Assembly: GCA_958295665.1 (NCBI GenBank)
Contig: OY282560.1
Span: 49,104,333-49,168,332, forward strand
Direction of reading: 5' to 3'
Origin: Tipula vernalis
Lineage: Eukaryota; Arthropoda; Insecta; Diptera; Tipulidae
Length of the DNA stretch: 64,000 bases
Both the position numbers and the translations under genes were made by a program. Each line of letters starts with the position of its first letter. The stretch's first letter is position 1. Below, piece after piece: positions 19,501-30,649 of this stretch. A model generated the notes under the pieces. It had not been told where the DNA came from, ran no database searches, and saw only the letters and a program-made list of their open reading frames with translations.

Positions 19501-21824
19501 ACTCTCAGCTTGGTTGTGGTGCTCGTATCTTTGAGCACGTAATGATGTGGCAAATAATAATTTTGTGACTCGTTGACATCCGTTACTGGGACCATATGAC
19601 CTAAGTCGATGTATTCGGCCATAAAGTTTCGATACTGTTGATAGAGTTCTTCCTTGATGCGAAGACGTTTCTCGAGTGATAGGAATTGACGACGAGCTGA
19701 CAAGTATGATGACCCTAAATCAACTAGATTAGGTTTGACAGGTAATGCCACTGCGTATCGTCCATCTGGTGCTCTCTTCACAGTATTACGATAATGTTCC
19801 TCGCATTTTTTCTCTTCCGATGAATAGGTATTTTTAACGATGATGGTCTCCAACTCCCAGAACTGCTTCAGTTGTGTCTCGAGAGTTTCAATGCTACACA
19901 ACGTAGTGTGATGATTGATTGGGTTGATCTTGCTAGACTTGTTCATAGCCTTACCGCAAACGACGTAACCTAATGTGGACTCATGAAATGGTGGTAGCTC
20001 CTTGAATATTACAGTAGACTGACCTGAAAATAGTTGATTATATATCTCAACTCCCAATAATAAGTTGATGCGGTCGGGTATATAGAAATATGGATCAGCC
20101 AATTGTATCTCCGACGGTAATGTAATGGGTTCGAAGTTTAGGCATACTGCCGGTAGATCGTGCGTAATCTTGGGAAGGATATAAAATTCTAATTCTACAC
20201 TATAATCTGAAACTCGCGACGAAATAGTGAGATAAATTTTGTGCTTGATGACTGATTCCCTTCCGCCAATGCCCGTAATTGATTTCATGGTTGGATGTTT
20301 TTTAGCCCTTAAAGCATTGCATGCATCCGTAGTAATGAAATTTAGATGAGATCCACTATCAAGTAACGCTCGAAGTTTTACTTGGGTACCATTGGCAGTC
20401 GCAGCGTTGACGAGTGCTGTGCCGATCATTATGACTCCCTGGCTTGATGATGCGTTGGATGGATTTGGTGAAGTTGGATTCAACATGCTGGTCATAGACG
20501 TCGATGTAATTTGATCTGCCTTGTTAACGGGGTTTGTTGTTGAAGCACTCGTTTTCCTTGTTGACTCATTAGTTGATGAGCAGACTCTGTCTGAATTGGC
20601 GACTTCTGCTTCTTTGGATGAATAACGATTTGGAAAATGGAGCAACACATGATGCTTCAATGAACACAATGTACAAGATTCCTTTATGCAGTCTCGTACA
20701 CGATGGTTCTCCATGAGACAGTTGACGCACAGCCTATTGTCTTTGATGAATTGGAAACGCATTTTTGCCGTCAAATTCTCACCTTTAAAAGCCGGACAGT
20801 GTGTTATGGCATGTGATCCTGTGCAATAAGCACACTTGGTGTTACTTGACACTAATGCATGTGGTTTAAAATTTCTCGACGGTGCTTTTCTTGGCTCTGT
20901 AGTTGACCTTGATGCAGATGATGGACTGCTGAAATTTAAAGCTTGTAGTAACTGGACACGGGTCCTAAGTATAGTTATAAATTCAGCGAACGCAATGATC
21001 TTGGTTAAGCTTGAACCTTTAGTAACCGCGATGCGCGATGAATTATCCAATTTCTGGATTAAATGATGGATCAACATAAGATCCCATTCGTCCACTTTCA
21101 CCTTTAGTGATTTCAGTGCATTGTGGTGCTTCACTATTGTATCGATGAATGTTTGCAATGCTTTGTATGAATTCTCAGTCGGACCTCTCACCTCGTAGAG
21201 TTCTCGCATATGAAATCTTTGAATAGAGAGTTCATTGTTGTACTTATCGCAAATTGCTTTCCAGGCGATCTCATAGTTTTCCGCCGTAACCGGGATATGT
21301 TCAATTACACTATATGCTGACCCTGCACGAATTTGAGTAATTAGATAGACAAACTTGACAGTAGATTCGATATTTTTAGTGTGGATCAAATCAGTAAATA
21401 TATCCCGGAACGCTAACCACTCTGATTCCTTGCCATTAAACAAAGGCAGGCTCAGTTCAGGCAACCGAATTCCCATGGATACTGAACTATTAGACGAAGC
21501 CTCATGGGTCGATGAATTTTGAAATGTGGCTGAAATGTCTTCGGATTTTTTTAACTCGTATATTTTATTGATCAAAGTGGATTCTAAAACGCCGTAGTCA
21601 TCTTCAAATGTGTCACGATCAACTGCAGTGGACTCATCGATGGCCTCTATTTTTAATTGAACCGAATTGTACTTATCATAAACCAACTGAATTCTACGCA
21701 ACAACGATTCGAAAGATCCTAACGTGGAGGCTGAACTGGATTGGTTTTTAAAATAGGTAAATTGACCTTTAAACGCGGCGCGTTGTTTTTTGAATAAATC
21801 GAGCTTATTTACCTCGTCGGCCAT
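16584..21824 (-). CDS. BEL/Pao Gag-Pol polyprotein, intact
   Basis: 1746 residues. The frame is open to 21902, but that codon is TTG; the first ATG is at 21824, with A at -3 and G at +4. The N-terminal Gag part contains the LPLFNGKESEWLAFRD motif of the DUF1759 family. Three Cys/His knuckles follow at roughly residues 330-410 (CAYC..., CVNC..., CTLC...). The protease has DSGSH with Asp489. Reverse transcriptase has YVDD at 896-899 and continues into the Pao-type region. RNase H shows GFGDASERAFGC and WSDSEI. Integrase has an H...H...C..C zinc motif (plus-strand 17560-17700), GIDFCGPF, YSDNATNFVG near 17290 and WESAIK near 17130. The C-terminus carries the WHLGRITEIHPGKDG module typical of BEL elements. 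All catalytic motifs are present and no stop or shift interrupts the frame. Confidence 0.97.
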   Translation of the reverse strand: MADEVNKLDLFKKQRAAFKGQFTYFKNQSSSASTLGSFESLLRRIQLVYDKYNSVQLKIEAIDESTAVDRDTFEDDYGVLESTLINKIYELKKSEDISATFQNSSTHEASSNSSVSMGIRLPELSLPLFNGKESEWLAFRDIFTDLIHTKNIESTVKFVYLITQIRAGSAYSVIEHIPVTAENYEIAWKAICDKYNNELSIQRFHMRELYEVRGPTENSYKALQTFIDTIVKHHNALKSLKVKVDEWDLMLIHHLIQKLDNSSRIAVTKGSSLTKIIAFAEFITILRTRVQLLQALNFSSPSSASRSTTEPRKAPSRNFKPHALVSSNTKCAYCTGSHAITHCPAFKGENLTAKMRFQFIKDNRLCVNCLMENHRVRDCIKESCTLCSLKHHVLLHFPNRYSSKEAEVANSDRVCSSTNESTRKTSASTTNPVNKADQITSTSMTSMLNPTSPNPSNASSSQGVIMIGTALVNAATANGTQVKLRALLDSGSHLNFITTDACNALRAKKHPTMKSITGIGGRESVIKHKIYLTISSRVSDYSVELEFYILPKITHDLPAVCLNFEPITLPSEIQLADPYFYIPDRINLLLGVEIYNQLFSGQSTVIFKELPPFHESTLGYVVCGKAMNKSSKINPINHHTTLCSIETLETQLKQFWELETIIVKNTYSSEEKKCEEHYRNTVKRAPDGRYAVALPVKPNLVDLGSSYLSARRQFLSLEKRLRIKEELYQQYRNFMAEYIDLGHMVPVTDVNESQNYYLPHHYVLKDTSTTTKLRVVFNASSKTSSGLSLNDCLMVGPTIQDTLFAIVLRFRKHNYAFCGDIAKMYRQIYVQDDQQDLQRIWWRDQQSDPLQMFKLRTVTYGTASAPFLATRTLNQLTIDEYDQFPAASKVAASDFYVDDILTGAPTISEALKLKTEVIELLKLGGFDLRKFYSNESSLSSESPTTSPVTLILGLSWNTATDNFETKLDKLSVSTYCSKRNMLSEICQLFDPLGLCAPIIVSAKLFMQALWSLQHIGWDDPIPDKIANQWINYKGELIQLQKITVPRFILTQDVKRVELHGFGDASERAFGCVFYIRVTNSSDCHQVKLLCAKSRVAPLKKQTIPRLELCAALLLAEMTHKLLKILDISFDAIYLWSDSEITLHRIRAHPQQFTTFVANRLTRIQEYTSATDWYYVKSSVNPADCISRGLMPSEFGEATFWWNGPEFLYQSEQEWPKSSNYLLSPALTDLETRMSSIAVLNKTNPCEQDIFNRFQSLDKLLRVVAYIRRFFNNAKNKSHREVQPSIFLQPSEIDDALNILVSLVQLRDFPDDIKYLKANQQLSHKSSLRSLSPFLDNAGILRVGGRLSNAPMSYSQKHPMLLPGNHILTKLIVRYEHIRLLHVGPQTLLFNLRARFWIIGGRNLCRTVVNQCIRCFHTRPHTKNQIMGDLPTDRVTASMRPFIIVGIDFCGPFIIKPAVRSKINMKTYICLFVCFATKAIHLEIVMALTTESFIACLRRFVARRGMCDKIYSDNATNFVGARSELKELADLFLSQSFQDKTHQYCASHRIEWLTIPPRSPHFGGLWESAIKSAKHHMKRVAGASSYTMEELYTLTAQIEAILNSRPLTYMSSDPSDLNALSPGHFLIGSPLTALTEPSLVNLRVHKLSRYQLIQRQLQVFWNRWKGEYLTDLQRRTKWQTGHQQLQVGKLVLLHDDYAPPLKWHLGRITEIHPGKDGIVRVVTVKTAQSVFKRAANRVSVLPIPDDA

Positions 21825-22456
21825 AGTGAACGAAAATTGATCGAAGTTTTTAGTAACACAAATTTTATGATACACGATTAAATTATTTTTGTTTTTCACC
21901 AATCAACACTTCAATCACACGACTATAATTCACCAATGATATCAATTAATTTTCCCCAGAGTGATATTGACAATAGTGTTTATAAATGGATTATTACAAA
22001 TTCTTAATAACTAAATAAATTTAATTTTTATAGCTAATTGTATTACCTGATGATCAAAGTTGATGATGATATTGATGAATCACGACTCAATGTTGTGCAA
22101 CATCAGTATTTGATAACCTCTGCTCCTTTAATCTACCAAATGAATCTTCATGTGGGCAAATTTATGACGCTTGGTTTTAATGAAGATGGCCGATGGAATA
22201 ACGTTGATGAGATTAAATTGATATTGATGAATAACACTCTCATATGATGATGAATAACTACGCTCTGCTACCACAAAATGGCGTACTGCTTAGTATTTTC
22301 TCCACAATTTATATTTTTTTTTTTTTTTTATTATTGTTAATGGATGTTGAACCACGCGGCTACCGTCAGCGTACACAATTTTAACTTCTCAAAGTTTAAC
22401 AGTATATGTGTTAACACGCTACGAATCAATGGCACTTGTTAAACACGCGGTTCCAT
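21825..22456 (-). other. BEL/Pao untranslated leader
   Basis: About 630 bp between the primer-binding site and the start codon on the minus strand. It includes a 17-bp T run near 22315-22330 (plus strand). No separate ORF is supported. Confidence 0.6.
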
Positions 22457-22474
22457 ATCCGGCTCGAAGGACCA
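22457..22474 (-). promoter_or_regulatory. BEL/Pao primer-binding site, tRNA-Tyr type
   Basis: On the plus strand this reads ATCCGGCTCGAAGGACCA, exactly what I recall as the 3' end of insect tRNA-Tyr including CCA (acceptor strand TCGAAGG pairing with CCTTCGA). It lies three bases inside the 5' LTR, the correct place for minus-strand priming. It is not a tRNA gene: the rest of the cloverleaf is absent. Confidence 0.8.
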
Positions 22475-22477
22475 AAA

Positions 22478-23056
22478 TGGCGGATGACGATGCTCGAATA
22501 TTCAATATGTTATCGCCGCCAATTACTTGTTACTTTATTTTTATTAAAAAACACAATATTTTATGTTTCAAAATTAATTTGTGTAATTTTATTTTTTGTT
22601 TTATATTTTTATCAAGTTTTATGTAATTTATCTGACCAATTTATTACAAATGTTCGAAGTACAATAATAATAAAAAAGAAAAAAAGTTCTTTTATATGCA
22701 AAAAATTAGTACTAAACTTAACCTAAAACGATTGACGCGACGTCCAACGCAAAAAGAATGAACTTCTTCGAACTCATGGATGCAACCAAGAATTTTCGAA
22801 TTCGAAGACGTCCATTTTTCATAATGGCGTTGTGTTTACATTTTGAAACGTCAAACTAAAATTAACAATAATAATAGCAACGTAATAATAATGTAATCCG
22901 AATATAATATAATATATGTAATATACAAACTATATAATCCTAATATAATAATAATATAATAATAATCTAATAATAATACAATAATAATATAATATAATAC
23001 CAAATAAAATTTGTAAATGTTTATGTATTTATGTAAAATCAAAATTGGCGTTAACA
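22478..23056 (-). repeat. 5' LTR of the BEL/Pao element
   Basis: 579 bp, partner of 15830-16408, indistinguishable by eye. Transcription of the element would start in this copy and run leftward. Confidence 0.95.
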
Positions 23057-23061
23057 GTACC

Positions 23062-23411
23062 TACTGTGGTATCATCTTGCAATGACATTTCATTAAATTA
23101 CACCAAAATATCTTCCAGTTCCCAAAAATTAGCTTTATGAAAATGATAAACATGTTCGCATATTTGACATCTCTGAATTGAAATACATCTCCCAAAATTC
23201 CGCTTTTGAAAATCTGAATGGTTCGAAGCTAAAACGCTTTAATAGTAACAGAGATAAAGAGTTCTAAACCAATAAATAAATAAATTTTCTTTAATTATTC
23301 AAATTTGGCTCGAAAACTAAAAACAACTTTAGTGTAATTTGCTGGATCTTGATTTTTTTTAACACAACACACCAACAATTATTTATGTCCAAGGTCTAAC
23401 AGATTGTATTT
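23062..23411. other. Intergenic spacer
   Basis: AT-rich flank between the BEL target duplication and R1 copy B. No gene seen. Confidence 0.45.
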
Positions 23412-24269
23412 CCTCTGGAACGCATACTATGGCAGCCTCCTGCGAGAGGAAATGCCGGACGAAACATGCTTAGTAGGATACGCGGACGACATTGCAGTAC
23501 TAGTCGCTGCTCGTGATTCCAAGCAGGGACAGTGGAAATTAAACCAGGTAATGAGCACTGTAAATCGCTCGATGAAAGCTCATGGACTATCCCTGGCTTA
23601 TAGCAAAACGGAGATCGCTGTGCTGACAAAAAAAACGAATACAAACTGCTTTCCCAATGTGCGTCGGCGAGCAAGTCATAGAGACAGCCCCGACAGTTAA
23701 ATATCTGGGAATCATTATTGACGCAAAGTTGAGCTTTTTCGAGCAGATCAAGGGCAAGCAAACGGCCCCTTCTAATGTCAGCGGCCCAGTCAGTTCTACT
23801 ATATGGCGCGGAGATTTGGGCCGACTCCTTGATTAGGGAGGTATACCGGAAGCGACTGGCTCAGGTAAAGAGGCGGGGAGCTCTACGAGTAGCATCGGCA
23901 TACCGGACAGTGTCCGAAGCAGCCATACTTGTGATAGCGGGCTGCATCCCCATCGACCTTTTGGCCAAGGAGCGGAAAGCGGTCTACCTGCGAAAGGCTG
24001 AAGTGGGAAGGAAACTAGCGAGTTTGGAAGAAAGAGTTCGAACTATGGAGCGCTGGCTGGCAAAATGGGAGCGCGAAACCACGGGAAGATGGACTGCAAA
24101 GCTTATCCCAAGAGTAAGTGAGTGGGCCGAACGCCAGCACGGCGAGGTCGACTACTACATAAGTCAATTCCTGAGTGGGCATGGCTATTTTAGGAAATAC
24201 CTACACACAATGGGGAAGGCAGATTCCCAGGAGTGTATCTATTACCCAGGTGTAGTGGACGATGCGGAG
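23412..24269 (+). pseudogene. R1-clade LINE, copy B: ORF2 reverse transcriptase C-terminal part
   Basis: Encodes the same product as the minus-strand copy C. It has GYADDIAVLVAARDSK (RT active site), AHGLSLAYSKTEIAVLT, then after a deletion of about 75 bp near 23756 a C-terminal region readable from about 23775. That region contains LLYGAEIWAD, VYRKRLAQVKRRGALRVASAYR and the beginning of the CCHC-like end (ECIYYPGVVDDA, with Cys to Tyr against CIYCLG in copy C). Similarity ends abruptly near 24269. The piece lacks both ends of the element, and no target duplication was found. Confidence 0.8.
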
Positions 24270-24299
24270 GGTTTCTCATTCTCATTAATCCACTAGTAG

Positions 24300-25950
24300 C
24301 GGAAAAGTACGACAATTTAAAAAAACGCATTAATGGAAAGGTACGCAGTTTCGGAGCATACGATATTCAAAACTTTGCTCGAAGGTATCCAGCTGGGTGA
24401 TAAAAATCCTCCATCTATTCTCAATGAGATGCGCGCACTGGGGGGGAGACAAAATTACCGACGAGTTAATAAAACAAATGTGGCTACAACGGTTACCATC
24501 GCAAATCTGAATGATTGTGTCAAGCTATGGCGGATAAATTGATAGAATTATGCGATTCATCACAAATTAATGTGACTTCAGCGAGTGAATTTTCGCCAAC
24601 AGCAAACGCTTCAAATTTGGCGTCATATATTACGTCGCTAGAAACTAAAATACAAACTTTGACGCAACGAATCAATAACATCGAAAGTCAGTATCGCTCA
24701 CGATCCTCATCAAAAAGGCGAAATGATGTAAAAGGAACGGCTAGTAAACCATAGTTCGAGAAGTGTTGGTGGCATCCTAAATATGGTGCTTCAGCCAGAA
24801 AATGTCATCCACCGTGTAATTTCGAAGAGTCAAAAAATTAGTTAATAAATCACTTGGGGAGGCGCAAGTGGTTGAACAAACGTTTTTAAATCGACTGTAC
24901 GTTTAGGATCGTTAGATAAATGTAAGATTTTTAATCGATACCCGCGCTAATGTGTTCGTTATGCCTCCTAACGGAAAAGAAAAGCTGCGCCCGAATTCTT
25001 CAACATTTTTGTATGCTGCAAATGGTTCCCAAATTAATACGTATGGGAAAAAAAGATTATTGCTAAACTTCGATCTTCGTAGACAATTTATGTGGAATAC
25101 GTGACATGAGATGTCGATCGACATGAGTGATAAAAAGTTAATGGATGGTGTAACAAAGATGCCTGTTGAGGGCTTCACTTCATCTGATAAAACATTCGGC
25201 ATCCGGACATTCAACGTGAACGATCCTTGGAATATATCATGAAACAAGGCATATGCAGGCCATAAAGCAGTAATTGTGCCTAACCACTTCTATATGGTCC
25301 GAAAACAGAACGGAGATTGGTGCCCATGCGGCGACTACCGGAAACTTAATTTAATCACCACACCTCAAAGGTATTCCATACCGTTTATTTAAACGGCAAA
25401 ACGATTTTTTCAACTATTGATTTGTAAAGAGTATTTCACCAAGTTCCGGTCGAGCCTGCTCACATACCAAAGACGGCTATAACAACACCGTTTGCCCTCT
25501 TTGAGTTCGTGTACATGCCATTTGGTTTATGAAACGCTGTCCAGACGCAACAACGTTTGATAAATACGATATTGCGAACGCGTCAACATCTTTAGACGAG
25601 CACAAACAGCACCCAACAGGGCCACCTTATCACAGAAAAGGGAATAGAAAAAACTGGTGAATTTCAACTAGTCGCGTAGATGTATCAGATGTAGCCATAG
25701 GAGCGGTGATTCATCAAGTAAATAAAAGTGGTCAGCCAGAGCCTCTGGGGTTCTTTTCTAAAGCTCTTCCACTAATAAAACAACGTTATGGTACATACTG
25801 GCAAATCAGATTTAACCGAAACCGATCCGAGTCAGATCCGGCCAACAGTTACAGTGTTAAGTATAAACGGTAAAAGTGCAAAAATATCAACCGACAGAGT
25901 GAAAGCTGCCTTCTTACCAATCGAAGAATCGGATAGACAGAAGCCGTAAC
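24300..25950 (+). pseudogene. CsRn1-type Ty3/gypsy retrotransposon, heavily decayed
   Basis: Scattered frames give a coherent order. Gag capsid at 24333-24540: a LGDKNPPSILNEM segment and AMADKLIEL. Gag C-terminus near 24755-24825: CWWHPKYGASARKC followed by HPPC, the Cys/His pattern known from the CsRn1 clade in place of a classical knuckle. Protease from about 24920 (FLIDT). Reverse transcriptase near 25290-25380 (CGDYRKLN) and 25475-25550 (TPFALFEFVYMPFG). RNase H near 25680-25800 (VDVSDVAIGAVIHQ). A final polyprotein scrap near 25850-25920. Integrase has been deleted, and many stops and shifts show an old inactive copy. LTRs were not found. Confidence 0.75.
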
Positions 25951-28900
25951 AACCAAAATAATGAAAATTCTAGAAAATTCAAAAGTATCAGATTATATCC
26001 GTAAGTTTTCCAAAGGATCTCTGAATAATCTCGAAAAATTGTCAAATTGACAAACATCAAAGTATTGAATTAAGAAAAAACAAAAGGAGAGGAACGAGGT
26101 ATAACAAGAGTGTTGCGATCATATGTTGGTGCAGCATTCGTATAGGTTCCATTGGGTATCACCAAAAAAAAATCTCACAAAAGTTCCAGCGGACCCAAAT
26201 AATCTGCATTCAATGTCACCGTTTCTCAAACCAATAATTACAGCATCCACCATGAGAACGTATAACCTCTGGCAATTACTGTATCTCGATTTTATATTGC
26301 TCAATTCACTTAAGCAATCTTAAATAAACTGCTCGAGCAGCAATAAAACGTCAAAAATTTTAGTTCAAACCCCGAAATCAACAACAAGCCAACAATCTGG
26401 GCCACAAGATCAACTGAAACACATATTTTGAAGTTGAGTTTGTATTTTTGAAGTGCGCTCATTGGGTATAGAAGTAAACGTTAGGTGAAGAATCGAGTCA
26501 CAATAAAACTTGCTTGCTTGTCTTAATATGAGGCGTTTTCAAGGAGCCAGTAACCATAGGAAGAATTTAGAGAAAATGCATGTTATCCGAGAAAATTTGT
26601 AAAAATCAATGAAAAGTGGAGGAAAGTGTGAGAAGGTGGTAAAAAGTTGTTGGGTAAATACAGTGGGAAAATTTGTAGTGAGCAACTTAGTATTGCAGAA
26701 TAGCGGTTCCTCGTTGGGTCAAATAAAGGAAAAAGGAGGTGGTTATAGTGAGTGAAAGAGGTTATGTTGTCGTGTAACGCAAAATACTACGATAATTTTA
26801 TTTTGTGTAAGGATATCATGATTGATCAAGAAAATTTGTGAACAGCAAACTACAATTGTGCGATTTTTCATGAACATTTCTGTTTTTTCTCAATTGATTG
26901 TGTATGTATGTGTACCATTGAGGCTGGTTGGTATTCATGGTGTAATGATAGAATTCAATGAATGTATTCAGGGGTTGTTTAAGATTTAAATGCAATATGG
27001 CGTGGTAAATTGTAGAGCAAAAAGAATCTTGCTTGAGTTGCGCAAAGTATTCGGGAAGGTTGAATGATTGAATGTCTCGTCGTCAAAGATTTAACGTGAA
27101 TTTTTTGAATCAGCTTTTGAATGTTTTGCTCTTTTTGGATATGCGTCTAATCACTCTGCTGAATTGATTTCGCAATTCTTCTTGACGGGAAATTGAGAGT
27201 TGAGTACAGAAAAGTTATGCGCTTGATGTCAGCGTCAGGATGACCGCGAATTCTGATTATTGATTGAGTGTGATTATAAGAGGAGATTCTAAAGGCCTTA
27301 AAAATAACACGAATCGATAGATACATTAAAGACAAGGGAGTACAATAATACATTTTAGAAAACCGATACCGAAGCACAATTCCAGTGGCAGGATTTTGAA
27401 ATAGTGAAGACAATGAGCAAGATGAAACTCCAAGCCCAAAGAAATTGAAAAAAGTGTGATTATATGCCCTGCGAGAGCAACCTATTCAATCATTGCCACA
27501 ATTTTTTTGATGAAATGTTGGAGGGGATGTGTTGAAGTAAGAACTGCGAAGACGTTTTGAATTATCTGAGAATCGCCGCGTTCGCTCGGACCAAAATAAA
27601 AAAAATATATCACGATATTTTACGACAAACTCATATCATGCTAACTTGACCTCATTAAATATTACATCAAATCTGACCGATCAAAAGGGTAAGTTTAATG
27701 ATAACCCGCTCGACTGACGGGAGTCAACTTATACAATGGAACAAGTTGCAAGTTAATAAAAGTAGCAATAGTGATAGTAGCATAAATCATACCAAAAAGA
27801 GGTTTTACGTATAAGTAAAGAATTGTAAAATGCGGCTTTTGTGGGAGATTGAAATTACACGGTGACAGCAAGTGATTGTACGCTGGATGGTTACACCACT
27901 TGTCCAAGTGCGCTAAAACCATTTTGAATTATGTTGTACCCAATAGCAGTTAATACGATTGTAGGCATGGAAACAACAGATTGAACCGATCGGCAGGCAA
28001 GTAAAGGTGAGGGATAATTAGTCACCATTAGTCATCACCATCAGTGCAAAGTTCGTGATACTATTAGACTCAATTTCAGATCATCTGCAAAGAGGCACGG
28101 TATTTTAAGCAACGTCATGTTGTGGCAGTAGTTGGCGTTGGTGTGTTGGCGAACCTGATCTAGAGGGAAATGGAACGAAATGAGGTAGAGGCACTGCCAA
28201 ATTAATCCAAAATACGTCATTTGGAGGGAAAGTTTCTGGAGAAATTTTATTCGGAATCAGAATACAATTGGATAGCGATACGGGTGTACTAGGTATTTTA
28301 TATTAATGTCAGGGACAGGATTGTAGTCAACCTGTATTCAACTAGTAAACTAACACGGTTCAGGTTGAGAAGCGACAAATACGACCCTAAAGGCGGAGAC
28401 AAACGCAGCATATACTGCTTGGGCTGGTTAAATTATAAAGAAATTGAGGTCTCATTAGTTTTTCAGTGTTTAAAACGTTCCTCAGACGTAAAAATTTCAA
28501 ATTGAAATTCGTTCTAGACATATAGTTTGCTCTGGAGAGGGGTAGAATACTATTTGTCCAACAGAACTTTTAAATCGAGTCAAAATTTTGACAAACCACA
28601 AGCAGATCAATTCTTCACTTGCGCTCCACGGATTTAAAGTTTGATGGAAACGTTACAACTCGATAACGATCTTCGGAATCTGGAACTGCTGGCCATCTTG
28701 ACTACTTCGTATTGTGAAGCAAGTTCAAGGGACGTTTTTGAAGCACTGAAATCATAATTGCTAAAGATGGAAAAGTTCATTGCAGAGAGGAACGTTCATC
28801 CTAGTATGGCGTTGGTGCCTTAGTTTCTCATTTTAGCACCCTATCGCATTTACTTCTAATTTACTATTGACCAGCCAGTAAGCTTACGAGAGTATACATG

Positions 28901-29154
28901 AAAAAATGTCCACTCTCAGTCAGTTTCATAGTGTACCTTTGAAAAATGAGTGACCCAGACTATGAACGCCGATTTCGCGTGTGCGTTCATCCGCAAAATG
29001 TGGTTAATCTTTGTTACTTATAAACCATCGAGCTAGTCAACCTTCGCCATTGAGGGTGAATTGAACACTTACACATGGGCGGCAACCGCATTCTTTAATA
29101 TCTGCCTTAGTACAGGTTCCGCAGCACCGGTGCTGTGAAAGAAATCATAAAGTT
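25951..29154. other. Unassigned 3.2-kb region, probably decayed repeats
   Basis: No ORF above 90 codons and no recognised domain. Base composition is more even than in the pure intergenic stretches, and A-rich purine stretches (26550-26760) suggest old coding or retroelement sequence. I could not tie any part to a family. The last four bases before 29159 (GTAC) are the target duplication of the next element. Confidence 0.35.
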
Positions 29155-29158
29155 GTAC

Positions 29159-29594
29159 TGTAACACCCTATACACATAAAAAATTACTCACCCGTGGTGC
29201 CATCTATTATGAGTACGAAAAACCTAATTAAATAAACTTACAAATTATATGGAAAAGAAATGTAGAAAAAACGAAAAAAAAAAAAGCGTGGCGTCCATCG
29301 AAGAAGAAAGTCACGCGGTGATAAAATTAAAATAAAAAAAATAAAATAAAAGTAAAACAACAATTTAGTTTGATTTATAGTAAAGTAATAAAGTAATAAA
29401 TAAATTATTGATTATATAAATAATAGTAATTAGTATAATTACTAAATTTTGGTGGTTTTGTACCTACAAAATAATTGGCGCACAACGAAGGCAACGCCTT
29501 ATACCGAGCCCCTTGCCGTCTCACACTGTTTTTTTTACAAATAGGCTTCACACACGTAAGAAATTGGCGGCCTTTAAACAGGAAATGTGTTACA
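29159..29594 (+). repeat. 5' LTR of the Arc-type gypsy element
   Basis: 436 bp, with 8-bp terminal inverted repeats TGTAACAC / GTGTTACA. It pairs with 34022-34457. Confidence 0.93.
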
Positions 29595-29656
29595 AACTGA
29601 CGTCCCAACATAGGGCCTGAATCCAAAAATAAATTTAATTACATTTATTGGAGTGA

Positions 29657-30649
29657 ATGTCTTTGTTTGGACAATCGTCGACATACTCAGACGGGATTGA
29701 AACAAATCAAGTACGTCGTTCCGAACGATTGTCCGCAATAAAAATTCAACCGGTTTTACATCCAGGAGATTTAGAAGAAAACCAAATAACTCTCACACCA
29801 TTGGAACAAGTCAACGAGCAATAGGATAACCTGAATTCTTCTTCCGAAATTGAAGTAAATTCAAACGTAAAAATGGTTACGATGACGGATCAAAAATTCG
29901 AAGAATTTTTAGCACGTTTTTCAAATATACAGGTGAATACTCAAATTAATAATGGTGCTACGGGGTTAATGTGTCAAACTGGAAATTATAGATACGATGG
30001 AAAAAGGGAAGATTACGCGACCGAATTTGTCAACGCGATTAAAATATATAAAAAATCTACGCACATGACTGACGAAAATGCACTTTTAGGGTTTCCTCTT
30101 CTTCTTGAAGGTGAAGCTAGTATCTGGTGGGAAGGTGTCAAAGAATCGGTAAAAACGTTTGATGAAGCTACGTCGCTTCTAGTGTATACATTATCCGTGA
30201 GCAAACCACCCTATATAATATATCAGGAAATTTTCTCCTTGAAACAAGGTGAGAAGGAGGCAACTGATTTATTTATTAATAAAATCCGTGCTTTGTTTGC
30301 GAAACTTCCATATGGGGAGTTGACCGAGAAGGTACAACTAGATATATGCTATGGGCTTCTGTCTTTTAAAATTCGAAGTAGACTCAAACGTGAATCATTT
30401 GAAACATTTGACAAATTACTAAAATCAGCTCGGGCTGAAGAAATATATTTCCGGGAATTGGAAAATTCACGAAAGAGTAATAAATTAAATCATACGCAAG
30501 GTGAAAATAGTAAAACGAAATTCTATTGTAGGTACTACAAGTCCAGAGACCACAATATTAGTAGTTGTGTTAAAAATAAAAACATATCCGAGAATTCCGA
30601 GAAAACCAAAATTAATTCGAATTTTAACAACTCAAACAGAGTGTTATAG
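29657..30649 (+). pseudogene. Arc-like Gag (capsid) of gypsy element, interrupted
   Basis: The frame opens at ATG 29657, encodes an N-terminal tail with RRSERLSAIK, and hits TAG at 29822-29824; it is then open from ATG 29873 to TAG 30649 (258 residues). The capsid region shows EFVNAIKIYK, TDENALLGFPLLLEGEAS followed by WWEGV, KPPYIIYQEIF, DLFINKIRALFAKLPYGEL and a downstream YGLL. The order and spacing match the capsid fold of insect Arc proteins and their gypsy relatives. A Cys/His box follows (CRYYKSRDHNISSC) in which the second Cys is Tyr (codon 30536-30538). Just after the stop another frame (30643-30723) encodes a second box, CYGCGKRGFVRANC. Gag would assemble the particle; here it is truncated. 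Confidence 0.85.

Larger units (their letters stand above)
15830..23056 (-). mobile_element. BEL/Pao LTR retrotransposon, complete and apparently intact
   Basis: 7227 bp on the minus strand with 579-bp LTRs that look identical by eye, flanked by an exact 5-bp duplication GTACC (15825-15829 and 23057-23061). It carries a tRNA-Tyr-type primer site and one unbroken gag-pol ORF of 1746 codons. Pao-type protease, reverse transcriptase with YVDD, RNase H and integrase are all present, and no env follows. Identical LTRs and an open frame suggest a very recent insertion, possibly still able to move. Confidence 0.97.

Noticed and set aside
22457..22474. tRNA-Tyr-like sequence as a tRNA gene
   Set aside because: Only the 3' 18 bases are present, with CCA encoded and placed next to an LTR; it is a primer-binding site.
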